Shown here one piece after another: positions 53,303 through 62,517 of a stretch of DNA of 64,000 bases (position 1 is its first letter; the number at the start of each line of letters is the position of its first letter). The notes below the pieces were generated by a model. The model did not search any database and was not told the DNA's origin. It saw only the letters and a program-made list of their open reading frames with translations. The stretch is from Chryseobacterium sp. ISL-80 (GTDB taxonomy: Bacteria > Bacillota > Bacilli > Bacillales > Cytobacillaceae), in NCBI GenBank assembly GCA_018613055.1, contig JAGGQZ010000024.1:48706-112705 (forward strand), read 5' to 3'. A program made the position numbers and the translations under genes.

Positions 53303-54472
53303 TTAAGCATACATTTTATTTTCTTCTTTTTGGAAAAAGCTCTTCATGGCATGGAATACATCGGCTTTTTGCTTGAGGATATAGTATCTGAAATGTTCAT
53401 CTTTAATGTTTTTATACGCGGACATTAGGGTCGAGTGGCGGTTGTACTGATTGACTTCTCCATAGCCGAACATATTGGAGACCTTAATCAGTTCTTCAAC
53501 TAATTTCACACAGCGGGCATTGTCGGAGGTCAGGTTATCACCATCGGAAAAGTGGAATGGGTAAATATTAAACTTGCTCGGATTGTATTTCAAATCAATA
53601 AGTTCTAAAGCTTTTCGATAGGCGGAAGAACAAATGGTACCGCCGCTTTCCCCTTTTGAGAAAAAGTCTTCCTCGGATACGACCTTTGCTTCGGTATGAT
53701 GGGCGATGAATTCAATTTCGACCGTTTCATATTTAGATCGAAGGAAACGGGTCATCCAGAAGAAGAAGCTCCTCGCCATATATTTCTCCCAAAGTCCCAT
53801 ACTGCCGCTTGTATCCATCATCGCCAGCACAACAGCCTTTGAGTCTGGCTTCACAACCTCATTCCAGGTCTTGAACTTCAGGTCCTCCTTGTAGATTGGA
53901 TGGAAGGCTGGCTTTCCGGTCATCGCATTTCGTTTATAAGCTGACATCATTGTGCGCTTTTTATCAATATTCCCCATGAGCCCTGTTTTCCTGATGTCAT
54001 TGAATTCGATGTTTTCGACGAGATGCTCCTGTTCTTCCTTCTTCTTGAGATTTGGAAGCTCCAGTTCTTTGAATAGGGCCTCCTCAATTTCCATCATTGA
54101 CACTTCTGCTTCATAATAATCTTCACCAGCCTGGTCTCCTGCACCCTGGCCTTTCCCTGGTCCCTGCTGCTGGCCTGAGCCATCACGGGCGACAACATCC
54201 CCAATCTTTGAATCTCCATTGCCCTGGCCTACATGTTTGTTCTTATCATAGTTATAACGGATTTTGTACTCATCCAGTGACCTTATCGGAATCTTTACGA
54301 CATCCCTGCCGTTGGACATGATAATATTCTCTTCTGTGATCAAATCAGGCAGATTGCTCTTAATAGCTTCCTGCACCTTTTCCTGATGGCGCTGCTGGTC
54401 ATCATGTCCTTTGCGGTGGAGGGACCAATCTTCCTGGGAAATCACAAACTGGTGACTGCTTTCATCGGTCAT
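53303..54472 (-). CDS. yhbH: Sporulation protein YhbH (von Willebrand A-like)
   Basis: 389 residues. [33 protein letters not shown] and [24 protein letters not shown] are YhbH/YeaH signatures. A vWA-like MIDAS segment lies at [10 protein letters not shown], with [16 protein letters not shown] later. A Gly/Gln-rich linker (about 95-120) separates the parts. E. coli YeaH and B. subtilis YhbH are encoded with the PrkA kinase; prkA is here 600 bp upstream in the same direction. Start at 54470-54472 after GGAGGGGTTGAAA. Confidence 0.94.
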   Translation of the reverse strand: MTDESSHQFVISQEDWSLHRKGHDDQQRHQEKVQEAIKSNLPDLITEENIIMSNGRDVVKIPIRSLDEYKIRYNYDKNKHVGQGNGDSKIGDVVARDGSGQQQGPGKGQGAGDQAGEDYYEAEVSMMEIEEALFKELELPNLKKKEEQEHLVENIEFNDIRKTGLMGNIDKKRTMMSAYKRNAMTGKPAFHPIYKEDLKFKTWNEVVKPDSKAVVLAMMDTSGSMGLWEKYMARSFFFWMTRFLRSKYETVEIEFIAHHTEAKVVSEEDFFSKGESGGTICSSAYRKALELIDLKYNPSKFNIYPFHFSDGDNLTSDNARCVKLVEELIKVSNMFGYGEVNQYNRHSTLMSAYKNIKDEHFRYYILKQKADVFHAMKSFFQKEENKMYA

Positions 54473-54705
54473 TTTCAACCCCTCCTTTGAAATTTTCATT
54501 TTGAGTAACATAATACAATCTACTTTCATACAATATCCCGATGGCCGTTAACCACAGGGGAGATGTAATTACTCTATCTTATGCAAGAAGACAAAATAAT
54601 TTACAAATAATTTTGACAATTACTTCTTTCTCCTAGTGCAGGACAAGCCCATTTTACAAGTTGAATCTATTTATAGTGCTTGAAATTAGGCTGTACACAC
54701 CATCT

Positions 54706-54741
54706 TTTTTTTCGCAATAACTCAGGCCCCCTTTTCGGGCA
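54706..54741. repeat. Solo degenerate copy of the array-4 unit
   Basis: AACTCAGG and GCCCCCTTTTCGGGCA here resemble the 36-bp core of array 4 (ATAATCAGG, CTCCCTTTTCGGGCA) with a 4-base gap. GCCC/GGGC can pair. Located in the yhbH upstream gap next to a terminator. Confidence 0.5.
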
Positions 54742-54743
54742 AA

Positions 54744-54781
54744 AAAATAACCTTTGCATAATCGGCAAAGGTTATTTCTTT
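54744..54781 (-). terminator. Terminator of the 65-residue gene
   Basis: AAATAACCTTTGC-ATAATC-GCAAAGGTTATTT with T tail on the minus strand. Confidence 0.9.
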
Positions 54782-54969
54782 TCATTCGCTTTATCAAATT
54801 GAATTGGGTCTGGTACTTTATCATATTCCTCTTTTAAAACTTCGCCACTGCGGCGATGTTCCATTTGCTTGCCCAGATTTTCGATTTCATCTTCATTACG
54901 CGCCATGGAACTGTTTTTCGGGACATAGTTTCTTGGTAAGTCTTTTGGTAATTCTTCTTTTGCCATCAT
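54772..54969 (-). CDS. Small hydrophilic protein, unknown
   Basis: About 64-65 residues: MAKEELPKDLPRNYVPKNSSMARNEDEIENLGKQ. Highly charged, low in hydrophobics, probably disordered; resembles small conserved Bacillus proteins of unknown function. GAGGTGATA precedes ATG-ATG at 54969/54966. Monocistronic with a strong terminator, between prkA and yhbH. Confidence 0.72.
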   Translation of the reverse strand: MMAKEELPKDLPRNYVPKNSSMARNEDEIENLGKQMEHRRSGEVLKEEYDKVPDPIQFDKANEKK

Positions 54970-55035
54970 TATCACCTCTTGCCTGTACTATTCCCTCTAT
55001 GGAATCTAAATAAACTCTTGTACCACAAGCTGAAA

Positions 55036-55060
55036 AGGACCTGCAATCTGCAGGTCCTCG
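55036..55060 (-). terminator. Terminator of prkA
   Basis: AGGACCTGCA-ATC-TGCAGGTCCT followed on the minus strand by TTTTC. Confidence 0.78.
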
Positions 55061-55064
55061 CTGG

Positions 55065-56960
55065 CTATCTATTTAACAAGCTTCCAACATACCGCAGCAA
55101 TTCGTTTGCGGAAGTGGAGTTGTAGCCATGCTCATCAATCAGCCTTGCGACAACATTATTGATTTTCTTCAGTTGCGTCTCATCAGGAGTCTTCGTTGAA
55201 GTCGTAATCTTCACAACATCCTTCAGATCAGCAAAAAGCTTTTTCTGGATCGCTTCACGCAGGCGGTCATGCGAATTGTAGTCAAACCTCTTGCCTTTGC
55301 GCGCATAAGCAGAAATTCTGATTAAAATCTCTTCGCGGAACGCTTTTTTCGCATTTTCGGAAATGCCAATCTGCTCTTCAATCGAGCGCATCAGCTTTTC
55401 ATCCGGATTAATTTCCTCTCCAGTCAGCTGATCACGCATCTTCGCCTTATTGCAATATGCCTCAACATTATCAAGGTAATTATCCATAAGGGTTTTAGCT
55501 GATTCTTCGTATGAATACACGAATGCCTTTTGGACTTCCTTCTTGGCGATATCATCATACTCTTTACGGGCAAGAGATATATAGTTCAAATAACGCTCTC
55601 TTGTTTCTGCAGTGATCGAAGGGTGCTGGTCAAGTCCCTCTTTCAATGACCGTAAAACATCAAGTGCATTGATCGTTTTAACTTCCTTCCTGATTATTGT
55701 GGAAGAAATCCGGTTGATGACATAGCGAGGGTCAATCCCGCTCATTCCTTCATCCTGATGCTCTTTCTTCAATTCCTCAACATCGGCCCGGTTATAACCC
55801 TCTACACTTTCACCATCGTACAGCCGCATCTTCTTGATCAGGTCAATATCACCTTTTTTCGGATCCTTCAGGCGCGTAAGGATTGTGAACATTGCAGCCA
55901 CCCTAAGTGTATGCGGTGCGATATGGACATCATTTACATCGCTTTCCCTGATCATCTTGTCATAAATTTTCTCTTCTTCAGACACTTTCAAGTTGTAAGG
56001 TATCGGCATCACGATTATACGTGAATGCAGTGCTTCGTTCTTTTTATTTGAAATGAATGAACGGTACTCTGTTTCATTCGTATGGGCAACAATCAGTTCA
56101 TCCGCACTGATCAAGGCGAATCTTCCCGCTTTAAAATTGCCTTCCTGTGTCAGGCTCAGCAAATGCCAGAGGAATTTCTCGTCACACTTCAGCATTTCCT
56201 GGAACTCCATCATCCCCCGGTTCGCTTTATTCAGTTCACCATCAAAGCGATATGCCCTCGGATCGGATTCTGAACCGTACTCGGCAATCGTGGAGAAATC
56301 AATGCTTCCGGTTAAATCCGCGATATCCTGCGATTTTGGGTCAGATGGGCTGAATGTGCCAATCCCGGTTCTTTTGTCCTCTGAGAAGAAGACTCTCTCG
56401 ATAATAACATCTTCTATCCTGCCGCCATATTCCTGTTCAAGCCTCATCATATTAAGCGGCGACAGATTGCCTTCAATCCTGATACCATATTCATCATAAA
56501 AATCCTTGCGGAGATGATGCGGAATCATATGCAGCGGATCTTCATGCATAGGGCATCCCTTAATGGCGTATATCGCCCCTCTGTCAGTATGTGAGTATGC
56601 TTCTAATCCTCTTTTCAGCATTGTGACCAGGGTGGATTTTCCACCGCTCACCGGTCCCATCAACAGCAGGATCCGTTTCCTGACATCCAGCCTTTTAGCC
56701 GCTGGATGGAAATACTCTTCGACAAGCCTCTCCAATGCTTCCTCAAGGCCAAATAATTGGGAACTAAAGAAGGAATACCTTTTTTTGCCTTTGTCGCTTT
56801 CAATTCCTGCGTCTTTGATCATATTATATACACGCGAATGTGCCGATTGAGCAACCCATGGCTGTTCCTTCACAATTTCAAGATATTCCCTGAACGTCCC
56901 TTCCCACTTCAGCTTCTCTTCATCCTGGCGATACATTTCAATCTTTTTTAAAATATCCAT
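55065..56960 (-). CDS. prkA: PrkA serine protein kinase / AAA+ protein
   Basis: 631 residues, the usual length. AAA-type Walker A GPVSGGKSTLV (about residue 105), the PrkA-core segments GCPMHEDPLHMIPHHLR, FSPSDPKSQDIADLTGSIDFSTI and GMMEFQEMLKCDEKFLWHLL, and a C-terminal all-helical PrkA_C domain. Reported as a sporulation-linked kinase or Lon-like protease in Bacillus; activity remains debated. ATG 56958-56960 after GGAGGTCCAT; the open frame to 57221 lacks such a site. Functions with yhbH and spoVR. Confidence 0.96.
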   Translation of the reverse strand: MDILKKIEMYRQDEEKLKWEGTFREYLEIVKEQPWVAQSAHSRVYNMIKDAGIESDKGKKRYSFFSSQLFGLEEALERLVEEYFHPAAKRLDVRKRILLLMGPVSGGKSTLVTMLKRGLEAYSHTDRGAIYAIKGCPMHEDPLHMIPHHLRKDFYDEYGIRIEGNLSPLNMMRLEQEYGGRIEDVIIERVFFSEDKRTGIGTFSPSDPKSQDIADLTGSIDFSTIAEYGSESDPRAYRFDGELNKANRGMMEFQEMLKCDEKFLWHLLSLTQEGNFKAGRFALISADELIVAHTNETEYRSFISNKKNEALHSRIIVMPIPYNLKVSEEEKIYDKMIRESDVNDVHIAPHTLRVAAMFTILTRLKDPKKGDIDLIKKMRLYDGESVEGYNRADVEELKKEHQDEGMSGIDPRYVINRISSTIIRKEVKTINALDVLRSLKEGLDQHPSITAETRERYLNYISLARKEYDDIAKKEVQKAFVYSYEESAKTLMDNYLDNVEAYCNKAKMRDQLTGEEINPDEKLMRSIEEQIGISENAKKAFREEILIRISAYARKGKRFDYNSHDRLREAIQKKLFADLKDVVKITTSTKTPDETQLKKINNVVARLIDEHGYNSTSANELLRYVGSLLNR

Positions 56961-57165
56961 ATGGACCTCCCCATGTAGCGTTATCAAGAGACGATTAATA
57001 AATTCTATGCAGCAAACAATTTGAACATGCGTATTCGTTGGGCTGTCCTGATTGTCCTTTTTAATTCTCCGTGCAAAAATAGAGGCATCTCCTTCACAGT
57101 TCGGAGATAATAGGCTATAATAATTTTTATATGGACAAAATCGAATAAAAGGGAGGCTTACATAC

Positions 57166-57261
57166 ATGAAACTAATTCTAATTCTGGGCGTCACAGTTGC
57201 ATTCTTATCTGCAATCTTCACTTCAGGTTACGATGATAAGCCGGGGATCACCAAAAAATAA
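57166..57261 (+). CDS. 31-residue single-pass membrane peptide
   Basis: ATG 57166 is preceded by AAAGGGAGGCTTACATAC, a near-ideal site. The product is MKLILILGVTVAFLSAIFTS, then GYDDKPGITKK: one hydrophobic helix and a short polar tail. A strong terminator follows at once. The coding of so short a gene is supported by the start site, terminator and compact design, but no homologue is known to me. Confidence 0.62.
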   Translation: MKLILILGVTVAFLSAIFTSGYDDKPGITKK

Positions 57262-57288
57262 AAAGCTGCCGATTGGCAGCTTTTTTAT
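57261..57288 (+). terminator. Terminator of the 31-residue gene
   Basis: AAAAAGCTGCC-GATT-GGCAGCTTTTTT. Confidence 0.9.
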
Positions 57289-57320
57289 CATTATTTTTGG
57301 CTGTTTTCGTAAAGATTGTT

Positions 57321-57379
57321 GTTAAAATCCTAAAGCCGATTTTAACGTAATATATACCTATTTTAGCGGTCGGTATATA
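57321..57379. repeat. Two adjacent perfect inverted repeats
   Basis: GTTAAAATC-N8-GATTTTAAC (57321-57346) and TATATACC-N13-GGTATATA (57351-57379), in the gap between the 31-residue gene and nfsA-like. Neither is followed by a T run, so they are not ordinary terminators. Confidence 0.7.
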
Positions 57380-57482
57380 GTTTGAATGCTCTTTTCTCAT
57401 ATAAAGCGTCTACTTTTACGAAGAATTACAGCTAATTCAATCCAATTTTGTTTCAATAGCAACAAAGTTTGAGAAAAGAGCC

Positions 57483-58232
57483 TTATTTTTTATTTAAATT
57501 CTGTTTTTCTACAAACTCCTTCATATACATCCGCGATTTACGACCTAGCATCTTGGCCATTTGGCCGGTCCAGGTGTCCTCACGTTTCCCTCCCGTTCTT
57601 TCACGGTAGTATTGCGAGGTCGTTTCATTATAATCCTGCAGCTGCTTCTCAAACAAGCTCTGGTCCTGCTGATACTCATTTTCCATATAGACATGTTCCA
57701 TTGCCAGACGAGGCTTTAAATCCGTCTCCTGATCAGGATAGCCTACTGCCATGCCAAACAGAGGAATCACATGTTCAGGCGTCTTCAAAACTTCCTTTAC
57801 CGCTTCCAGGTCATTGCGGATTCCTCCGATATAGCAAATACCAAGACCCATTGATTCAGCAGCAATTGCAGCATTCTGCGCGGCCAGTGCTGCATCAATC
57901 AATGCAACCATGAATTTCTCCGTACTCTCAATTGAGTCATTTAAATCGGCATTCTCCATCCCGGCTAAGACCTTATGACGGTAAAGATCCGCACAAAACA
58001 CGAAAAAATGGCCATTAGCTGCGACATATGCCTGATTCCCGGCAATTTCAGACAGCTTGTCCTTCTTTTCCTGGTCCGTTACGCCAATAATCGAATACGC
58101 CTGGATGAAGCTCGAGGTAGAAGCTGCCTGTGCGCTTTTTACAATCGCTTCTATCTGTTCACGGTCCAGCACCTGATTTTTAAAGCTCCTTACCGAGCGA
58201 TGGTTTAAAATGGTTTCGATTACCTTGTTCAT
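57483..58232 (-). CDS. Oxygen-insensitive NADPH nitroreductase / flavin reductase (NfsA/NfrA type)
   Basis: 249 residues. NHRSVRSFKNQVLDREQIEAIVKSAQAASTSSFIQAYS is the FMN-binding start of NfsA-type flavoproteins; GLGICYIGGIRND and GMAVGYPDQETDLKPRL also match. It reduces nitro-compounds, quinones or flavin with NADPH. Start at 58230-58232 follows GGAGCTGAGAGAAGA. Monocistronic. Confidence 0.9.
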   Translation of the reverse strand: MNKVIETILNHRSVRSFKNQVLDREQIEAIVKSAQAASTSSFIQAYSIIGVTDQEKKDKLSEIAGNQAYVAANGHFFVFCADLYRHKVLAGMENADLNDSIESTEKFMVALIDAALAAQNAAIAAESMGLGICYIGGIRNDLEAVKEVLKTPEHVIPLFGMAVGYPDQETDLKPRLAMEHVYMENEYQQDQSLFEKQLQDYNETTSQYYRERTGGKREDTWTGQMAKMLGRKSRMYMKEFVEKQNLNKK

Positions 58233-58265
58233 TCTTCTCTCAGCTCCTTCAATATGATGGTAATG

Positions 58266-58298
58266 CCAAAAAGGAGACCTGAAAAGGCCTCCTAATTT
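58266..58298 (-). terminator. Terminator of trmL
   Basis: AGGAG-CCTGAAAAGG-CTCCT hairpin; minus-strand tail TTTTTGG. Confidence 0.72.
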
Positions 58299-58771
58299 TT
58301 GCGCAAATCGCGATAATCCTGCTGCCTTAATGCCTCATAAATCAGGATAGCGGCTGTATTGGACAAGTTTAACGAACGAATATTTTCATTCATAGGCAGC
58401 CGAAGGCATCTATCCATATTGTTTTCAATCACTTCTGAAGGAAGTCCGGTTGTCTCCCGGCCGAAAATAAAGAAGTACTCCTGATCGGTTGCACTATAAT
58501 CGAAAGCAGAATGCGCCTTCTTGCCAAATTTGGTCACATAAAAGAATTCTCCACCCTCGTTCTGCTGATAAAAATCATCCAGCGAATCATAGTAATGGAT
58601 TTTTACGTGTTCCCAATAATCCAACCCGGCACGCTTCAGCATCTTATCATCCGTTGAAAACCCCAATGGCCTGATCAAGTGAAGCTCGGTGTCGGTACCA
58701 GCGCATGTGCGCGCAATATTGCCAGTGTTTGCTGGAATGAGCGGCTGGTATAATACAACATGCAATGCCAT
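58292..58771 (-). CDS. trmL: tRNA (cytidine/uridine-34 2'-O)-methyltransferase TrmL
   Basis: 159 residues, SPOUT knot. LYQPLIPANTGNIARTCAGT, FIFGRETTGLP and the knot end LPMNENIRSLNLSNTAAILIYEA are the TrmL/CspR hallmarks. It methylates the wobble ribose of tRNA-Leu using S-adenosylmethionine. Start 58769-58771, after GAGGTGAAAGTC. Interesting in view of the tRNA-Leu(CAA) gene 3 kb away, though no functional link is implied. Confidence 0.95.
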   Translation of the reverse strand: MALHVVLYQPLIPANTGNIARTCAGTDTELHLIRPLGFSTDDKMLKRAGLDYWEHVKIHYYDSLDDFYQQNEGGEFFYVTKFGKKAHSAFDYSATDQEYFFIFGRETTGLPSEVIENNMDRCLRLPMNENIRSLNLSNTAAILIYEALRQQDYRDLRKN

Positions 58772-58846
58772 GACTTTCACCTCTAATCAAAACTACAGCT
58801 ATTATACCATTACACTCCCTCACAGCAAAAGAAATGGCCCCGACAT

Positions 58847-59737
58847 TCATTCATCACGGTCATCAGTAATCGTCAGGAACTTATACTTTATGTTCGGGGT
58901 ATAGGCAGTTGAATCTTCATATGCCCAGTACCTCATCCGACTGTTATACGTATGGGCGTTGACAAGCGGCATTCCGTCCCCATCATGTCCGGTTACAATG
59001 GTCGTATGGTCAAACCGTCCATCCCCCTGGAAATCGTAACAGATCACATCGCCGAGCTTCAGCTTTTCTGCACTGCCCACCTCTCTTCCCCTTAACCCAA
59101 ACTTTGAACCAGGAATATGCCAGCGCAACGCATTTGCGACCGACCAGCTGAAGCTCCAATTATTACTTTGCATCCACCAGCCATTGCTTCGGTTTGGATA
59201 GCCGCGCATCGGTGCCCCGCCAACATGCAGACATTGCGATATATAATTGGTACAATCCACTTCAAACTTCTTATATGCGGGATTATAGTCATTCCACCAG
59301 CGTTCAGCATACTGGACCGCCTTTAACCTGTCATATCGGAAGCCTTTCCTCTCCTGTCCGTCCGTCTCATGCGAAAAGGCAGGCAGCTCTTCCTCAATTT
59401 TCTCCGCAGGTTCAATTTCATTCAACTTCTCGTCCTTTACCAGGATACCTTTATAAAATTCTGCTCGCCTCTTTTCCACTTCCTCTTCCATGTAAAATAA
59501 ACCTCTTTGCTTGATCAAATACTGAAAGTGAACATCATATAGAACAGAGGCATTCTCCTTATCTTCAAATTTTTGCTTGATCCTGCCATCTGCCTTTGCT
59601 TTTACAATTTCAGCAGACCTGTTTGCAAAGCTCTGCTTTTTTAACTCAATGCCCGGACACTCATGCAATTGATTGCGAGGCATGGATACACATTGAAGGA
59701 CTCGCTGTTCCAGCAGCTCCTGCAGTTGTTCACGCAT
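58847..59737 (-). CDS. Amidase_6-domain protein
   Basis: 296 residues. An N-terminal helical region (1-140) is followed by the Amidase_6 fold: YAERWWNDYNPAYKKFEVDCTNYISQCL with catalytic Cys, GDVICYDFQGDGRFDHTTIV with His, and PLVNAHTYNSR with Asn. No signal peptide is seen, although many relatives are wall enzymes. The ATG at 59735-59737 fits GGAG 8 nt upstream. Predicted papain-like peptidase or amidase, substrate unknown. Confidence 0.88.
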   Translation of the reverse strand: MREQLQELLEQRVLQCVSMPRNQLHECPGIELKKQSFANRSAEIVKAKADGRIKQKFEDKENASVLYDVHFQYLIKQRGLFYMEEEVEKRRAEFYKGILVKDEKLNEIEPAEKIEEELPAFSHETDGQERKGFRYDRLKAVQYAERWWNDYNPAYKKFEVDCTNYISQCLHVGGAPMRGYPNRSNGWWMQSNNWSFSWSVANALRWHIPGSKFGLRGREVGSAEKLKLGDVICYDFQGDGRFDHTTIVTGHDGDGMPLVNAHTYNSRMRYWAYEDSTAYTPNIKYKFLTITDDRDE

Positions 59738-59789
59738 ACTCATCTCTCCCTTCACCTATCATGTTTATGAAGGTAAAAGGGATTTCAGG

Positions 59790-59823
59790 CATTAAAAAAG
59801 AATGGATTCATTAAAATCCATTC
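59790..59823 (-). terminator. Terminator of queG
   Basis: GAATGGATT-CATTAA-AATCCATTC with TTTTTT on the minus strand. Confidence 0.88.
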
Positions 59824-59827
59824 GGTC

Positions 59828-60985
59828 CTAAATTGGCATATCGGTCTGTTCCTTTTCATTAAAAAAATCCAGGCCTTTACTGATTTCCTGTAATACCTCT
59901 TCATCCTTCTCGACAATTGAAGCATGCTCCAATGCGTCCAAGGCGGCACGTCCGCCAATTTTGCCAAGCGCCCACGCTGCCGTTCCTCTCAGAACAGGTC
60001 TTGGATCATCCTTCATGACCATTATCAACTCAGGCACTGCTGTATCATCCTTATAATGAGCAAGGGCAATGATCGCATTACGCTGGATAGGCTTCTTACC
60101 ACGCCACGATCCGGATACATGTCCGAACTTTTCTTTGAACTCACGGTTGCTCATGGTCAATAAAGGTTTCAGCAGCGGTTTCGCAATCTCAGGATCTGGT
60201 TCCATCTCTATATGGAAATGAAAATCCTTGCCTTTATTTTCAGGGCACACAGTCTGGCAAGTATCACATCCATATAAACGGTTTCCGAGCTTCTCCCTGA
60301 ATTCATCTGCTAAAAAACCCTTAGTTTGAGTCACGAACGCAATACATTTTTGCGCATCCAGCTGGCCGCCCTGTACCAGCGCACCTGTAGGACAGACATC
60401 CACACACTTGTTGCAGCTGCCACAGCGGTCCTCCATGGGATGGTCCGGCTCAAATGGGATATTCGTGATCATTTCGCCCAGATAGACGTATGAGCCAAAC
60501 TCAGGTGTGATAATCGAACAGTTTTTCCCGCTCCAGCCGATTCCCGCACGTTCAGCAACTGCCCTGTCAACCAGTTCACCCGTATCGACCATTGATTTGA
60601 AGCGGGCTCCGGGAACTTTCAAAGCAATGAATTCCTCTAGTTTTCTCAGCCTGTCCCTCAGGACCGCATGGTAATCAGTTCCCCATGAAGCACGACAGAA
60701 GATTCCACGCCTTTCTCCCTTCTTGCTGATCACTTTCGTCTTCATTTTTGAAGGATAAGCGAGAGCAATCGAAATGATTGATTTAGGAGTGTCAAAAATC
60801 AGTGCAGGCTCCGTTCTCTTTTCAATGTCCTTTTCTTCAAACCCGGATTGATAGTGAAGTTCCTGCTGCCTGTATAACCGGACCTTCATCTCTTCAAAGG
60901 TTGATGGTGCTGCAAAACCAATTTTATCGATGCCGATCGTTTTGCTGTATGCTATGATCTCCTTTTTCAAACTTGCCGTATCCAT
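59828..60985 (-). CDS. queG: Epoxyqueuosine reductase QueG with HEAT-repeat tail
   Basis: 385 residues. Two 4Fe-4S clusters: CGSCNKCVDVCPTG (about 190) and YGCDTCQTVCPEN (about 240), with the catalytic Asp in MVDTGELVDRAVAERAGIGWSGKN. The B12-dependent reductive dehalogenase-like core is followed by HEAT-like repeats (RNAIIALAHYKDD...RGTAAWALGKIGG). It makes the last step to queuosine in tRNA anticodons (GUN). Start at 60983-60985 with GGAGGATTCTATA. Confidence 0.96.
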   Translation of the reverse strand: MDTASLKKEIIAYSKTIGIDKIGFAAPSTFEEMKVRLYRQQELHYQSGFEEKDIEKRTEPALIFDTPKSIISIALAYPSKMKTKVISKKGERRGIFCRASWGTDYHAVLRDRLRKLEEFIALKVPGARFKSMVDTGELVDRAVAERAGIGWSGKNCSIITPEFGSYVYLGEMITNIPFEPDHPMEDRCGSCNKCVDVCPTGALVQGGQLDAQKCIAFVTQTKGFLADEFREKLGNRLYGCDTCQTVCPENKGKDFHFHIEMEPDPEIAKPLLKPLLTMSNREFKEKFGHVSGSWRGKKPIQRNAIIALAHYKDDTAVPELIMVMKDDPRPVLRGTAAWALGKIGGRAALDALEHASIVEKDEEVLQEISKGLDFFNEKEQTDMPI

Positions 60986-61092
60986 TATAGAATCCTCCTT
61001 TCCATTTTAATATCTATATTTAAATTCGATAAATTTAAAAGCAAATCTCTTTTATGATAAACTATTTTAAAGCAGATTTGGAGGTGGAATCA

Positions 61093-61761
61093 ATGGAAAT
61101 TCAAGTTTCCAGGGCGATATGCGATCTCATTCCCGGATTTACAATCGGAATGATCGAGTATAAGGATATACAAGTAGGAGAATCTCCTCAAATGTTGAAA
61201 GGCAGACTGCAGCTCTTCCAGGAATCCATATACTTTGACCTTTTGGAAAAAAACGTAACAGAGCTTGATGGAATCAAAGAGTGGCGAGGAATATTCAAAA
61301 CAACGGGAAAGGATCCAAACCGATATAGACACTCTGCCGAAGCCCTCTACCGAAGGATCTCAAAGCAGAATTATCTTCAATCGTTACATAGTGCAATAGA
61401 TCTGAATAATTTCTTCTCACTCGAATATCAAATTCCAATTGGAGTTTACGATAGTAATAAACTGAAGGGGAATGTCACGATTAAAATTGGCGAAGAAAAT
61501 GAAGAGTACGCTGGCCTGAACGGGAGAACCAATAACCTGGCTAACCTGATCCTTTCTGCGGACGATAGAGGGCCGTTCGGGAGCCCTTTCGTCGATTCTG
61601 AAAGAACGGCAGTGACAGAAGAAACAAGAAACGCGTTGCAGATTGTCTATTTAAGGCCTTCTTCCCCTTTAACAGACATGGAGAAGATGACTGAATCACT
61701 TATGAACATGTTCACCCAGATTCATGGAGGAACGGGTACATATAGACTTGTGGGATGCTGA
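61093..61761 (+). CDS. B3/B4 tRNA-binding-domain protein (PheT-like editing domain)
   Basis: 222 residues resembling the B3/B4 domain of phenylalanyl-tRNA synthetase beta: LDGIKEWRGIFKTTGKDPNRYRHSAEALYRRI and SLEYQIPIGVYDSNKLKGNV. Stand-alone B3/B4 proteins are of uncertain function; trans-editing of misacylated tRNA is a reasonable inference. ATG 61093 after GGAGGTGGAATCA. It ends in a terminator hairpin, just before the tRNA cluster but on the opposite strand. Confidence 0.88.
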   Translation: MEIQVSRAICDLIPGFTIGMIEYKDIQVGESPQMLKGRLQLFQESIYFDLLEKNVTELDGIKEWRGIFKTTGKDPNRYRHSAEALYRRISKQNYLQSLHSAIDLNNFFSLEYQIPIGVYDSNKLKGNVTIKIGEENEEYAGLNGRTNNLANLILSADDRGPFGSPFVDSERTAVTEETRNALQIVYLRPSSPLTDMEKMTESLMNMFTQIHGGTGTYRLVGC

Positions 61762-61779
61762 TGCATCCCTTTTTTATTC
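61753..61779 (+). terminator. Terminator of the B3/B4 gene
   Basis: GGGATGC-TGAT-GCATCCC followed by TTTTTTATT; the stop codon is in the loop. Confidence 0.88.
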
Positions 61780-61841
61780 CCATGACAGTCTATCCCTTTG
61801 GAATAAGAAAGATCCGCCCCCATCAATATTGCCGGATAAAA

Positions 61842-61890
61842 TAAAAACGCAGCACGTCGTTTTCAAGAAACGATATACTGCGTTAGTCAC
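61842..61890 (-). terminator. Terminator of the rRNA-tRNA operon
   Basis: AACGCAG and CTGCGTT enclose a second stem CGTTT/AAACG; the minus strand continues TTTTTATTTT after the last tRNA. Confidence 0.85.
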
Positions 61891-61897
61891 GTATGTA

Positions 61898-61971
61898 TGG
61901 AGCGGGTGAAGGGAATCGAACCCTCATCATCAGCTTGGAAGGCTGAGGTTTTACCACTAAACTACACCCGC
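61898..61971 (-). tRNA. tRNA-Gly (anticodon TCC)
   Basis: Cloverleaf with anticodon loop CTTCCAA, acceptor GCGGGTG/CACCCGC and encoded CCA. Last gene of the cluster. Confidence 0.95.
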
Positions 61972-62023
61972 ATACATATCTTATGAAAATAAAGAAAACA
62001 GGAAATCCTGTTTTAAAAAAAGA

Positions 62024-62108
62024 TGGTACCGGTGGTCGGGGTCGAACCGACACTCCAGAAGGAACACGATTTTGAGTCGTGCGCGTCTGCCAATTCCGCC
62101 ACACCGGC
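62024..62108 (-). tRNA. tRNA-Leu (anticodon CAA)
   Basis: Class II tRNA with long variable arm; anticodon loop CTCAAAA; encoded CCA. Confidence 0.95.
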
Positions 62109-62150
62109 ATATGAAGATTTCAAGTACTGCTATTGCCACTAAATAATTAG

Positions 62151-62225
62151 TGGAGGCGGCAACCGGATTTGAACCGGTGAATAAAGGTTTTGCAGACCTT
62201 TGCCTTACCACTTGGCTATGCCGCC
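62151..62225 (-). tRNA. tRNA-Cys (anticodon GCA)
   Basis: Anticodon loop CTGCAAA; acceptor GGCGGCA/TGCCGCC; encoded CCA. Confidence 0.95.
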
Positions 62226-62234
62226 ATATTATAT

Positions 62235-62309
62235 TGGAGCGGAAGACGGGATTCGAACCCGCGACCCCAACCTTGGCAAGGTTGTATTCTACCACTGAAC
62301 TACTTCCGC
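62235..62309 (-). tRNA. tRNA-Gly (anticodon GCC)
   Basis: Anticodon loop TTGCCAA; acceptor GCGGAAG/CTTCCGC; encoded CCA. Confidence 0.95.
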
Positions 62310-62315
62310 AAAAAA

Positions 62316-62390
62316 TGGCTGGGCTAGCTGGATTCGAACCAACGCATGTCGCAGTCAAAGTGCGATGCCTTACCGCTTGGCTATAGCCCA
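62316..62390 (-). tRNA. tRNA-Gln (anticodon TTG)
   Basis: Anticodon loop CTTTGAC; acceptor TGGGCTA/TAGCCCA; encoded CCA. Confidence 0.95.
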
Positions 62391-62430
62391 ATATATTATA
62401 TTCAATACTGATTGAATATGTGATTTGAAA

Positions 62431-62507
62431 TGGGGCGACTGATGGGAATCGAACCCACGAATGTCGGAACCACAATCCGATGCGTTAACCACTTCGCCAC
62501 AATCGCC
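62431..62507 (-). tRNA. tRNA-His (anticodon GTG)
   Basis: Anticodon loop TTGTGGT; acceptor GGCGATT with GTCGCC partner; encoded CCA. Confidence 0.95.
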
Positions 62508-62517
62508 ATAATAAAAT

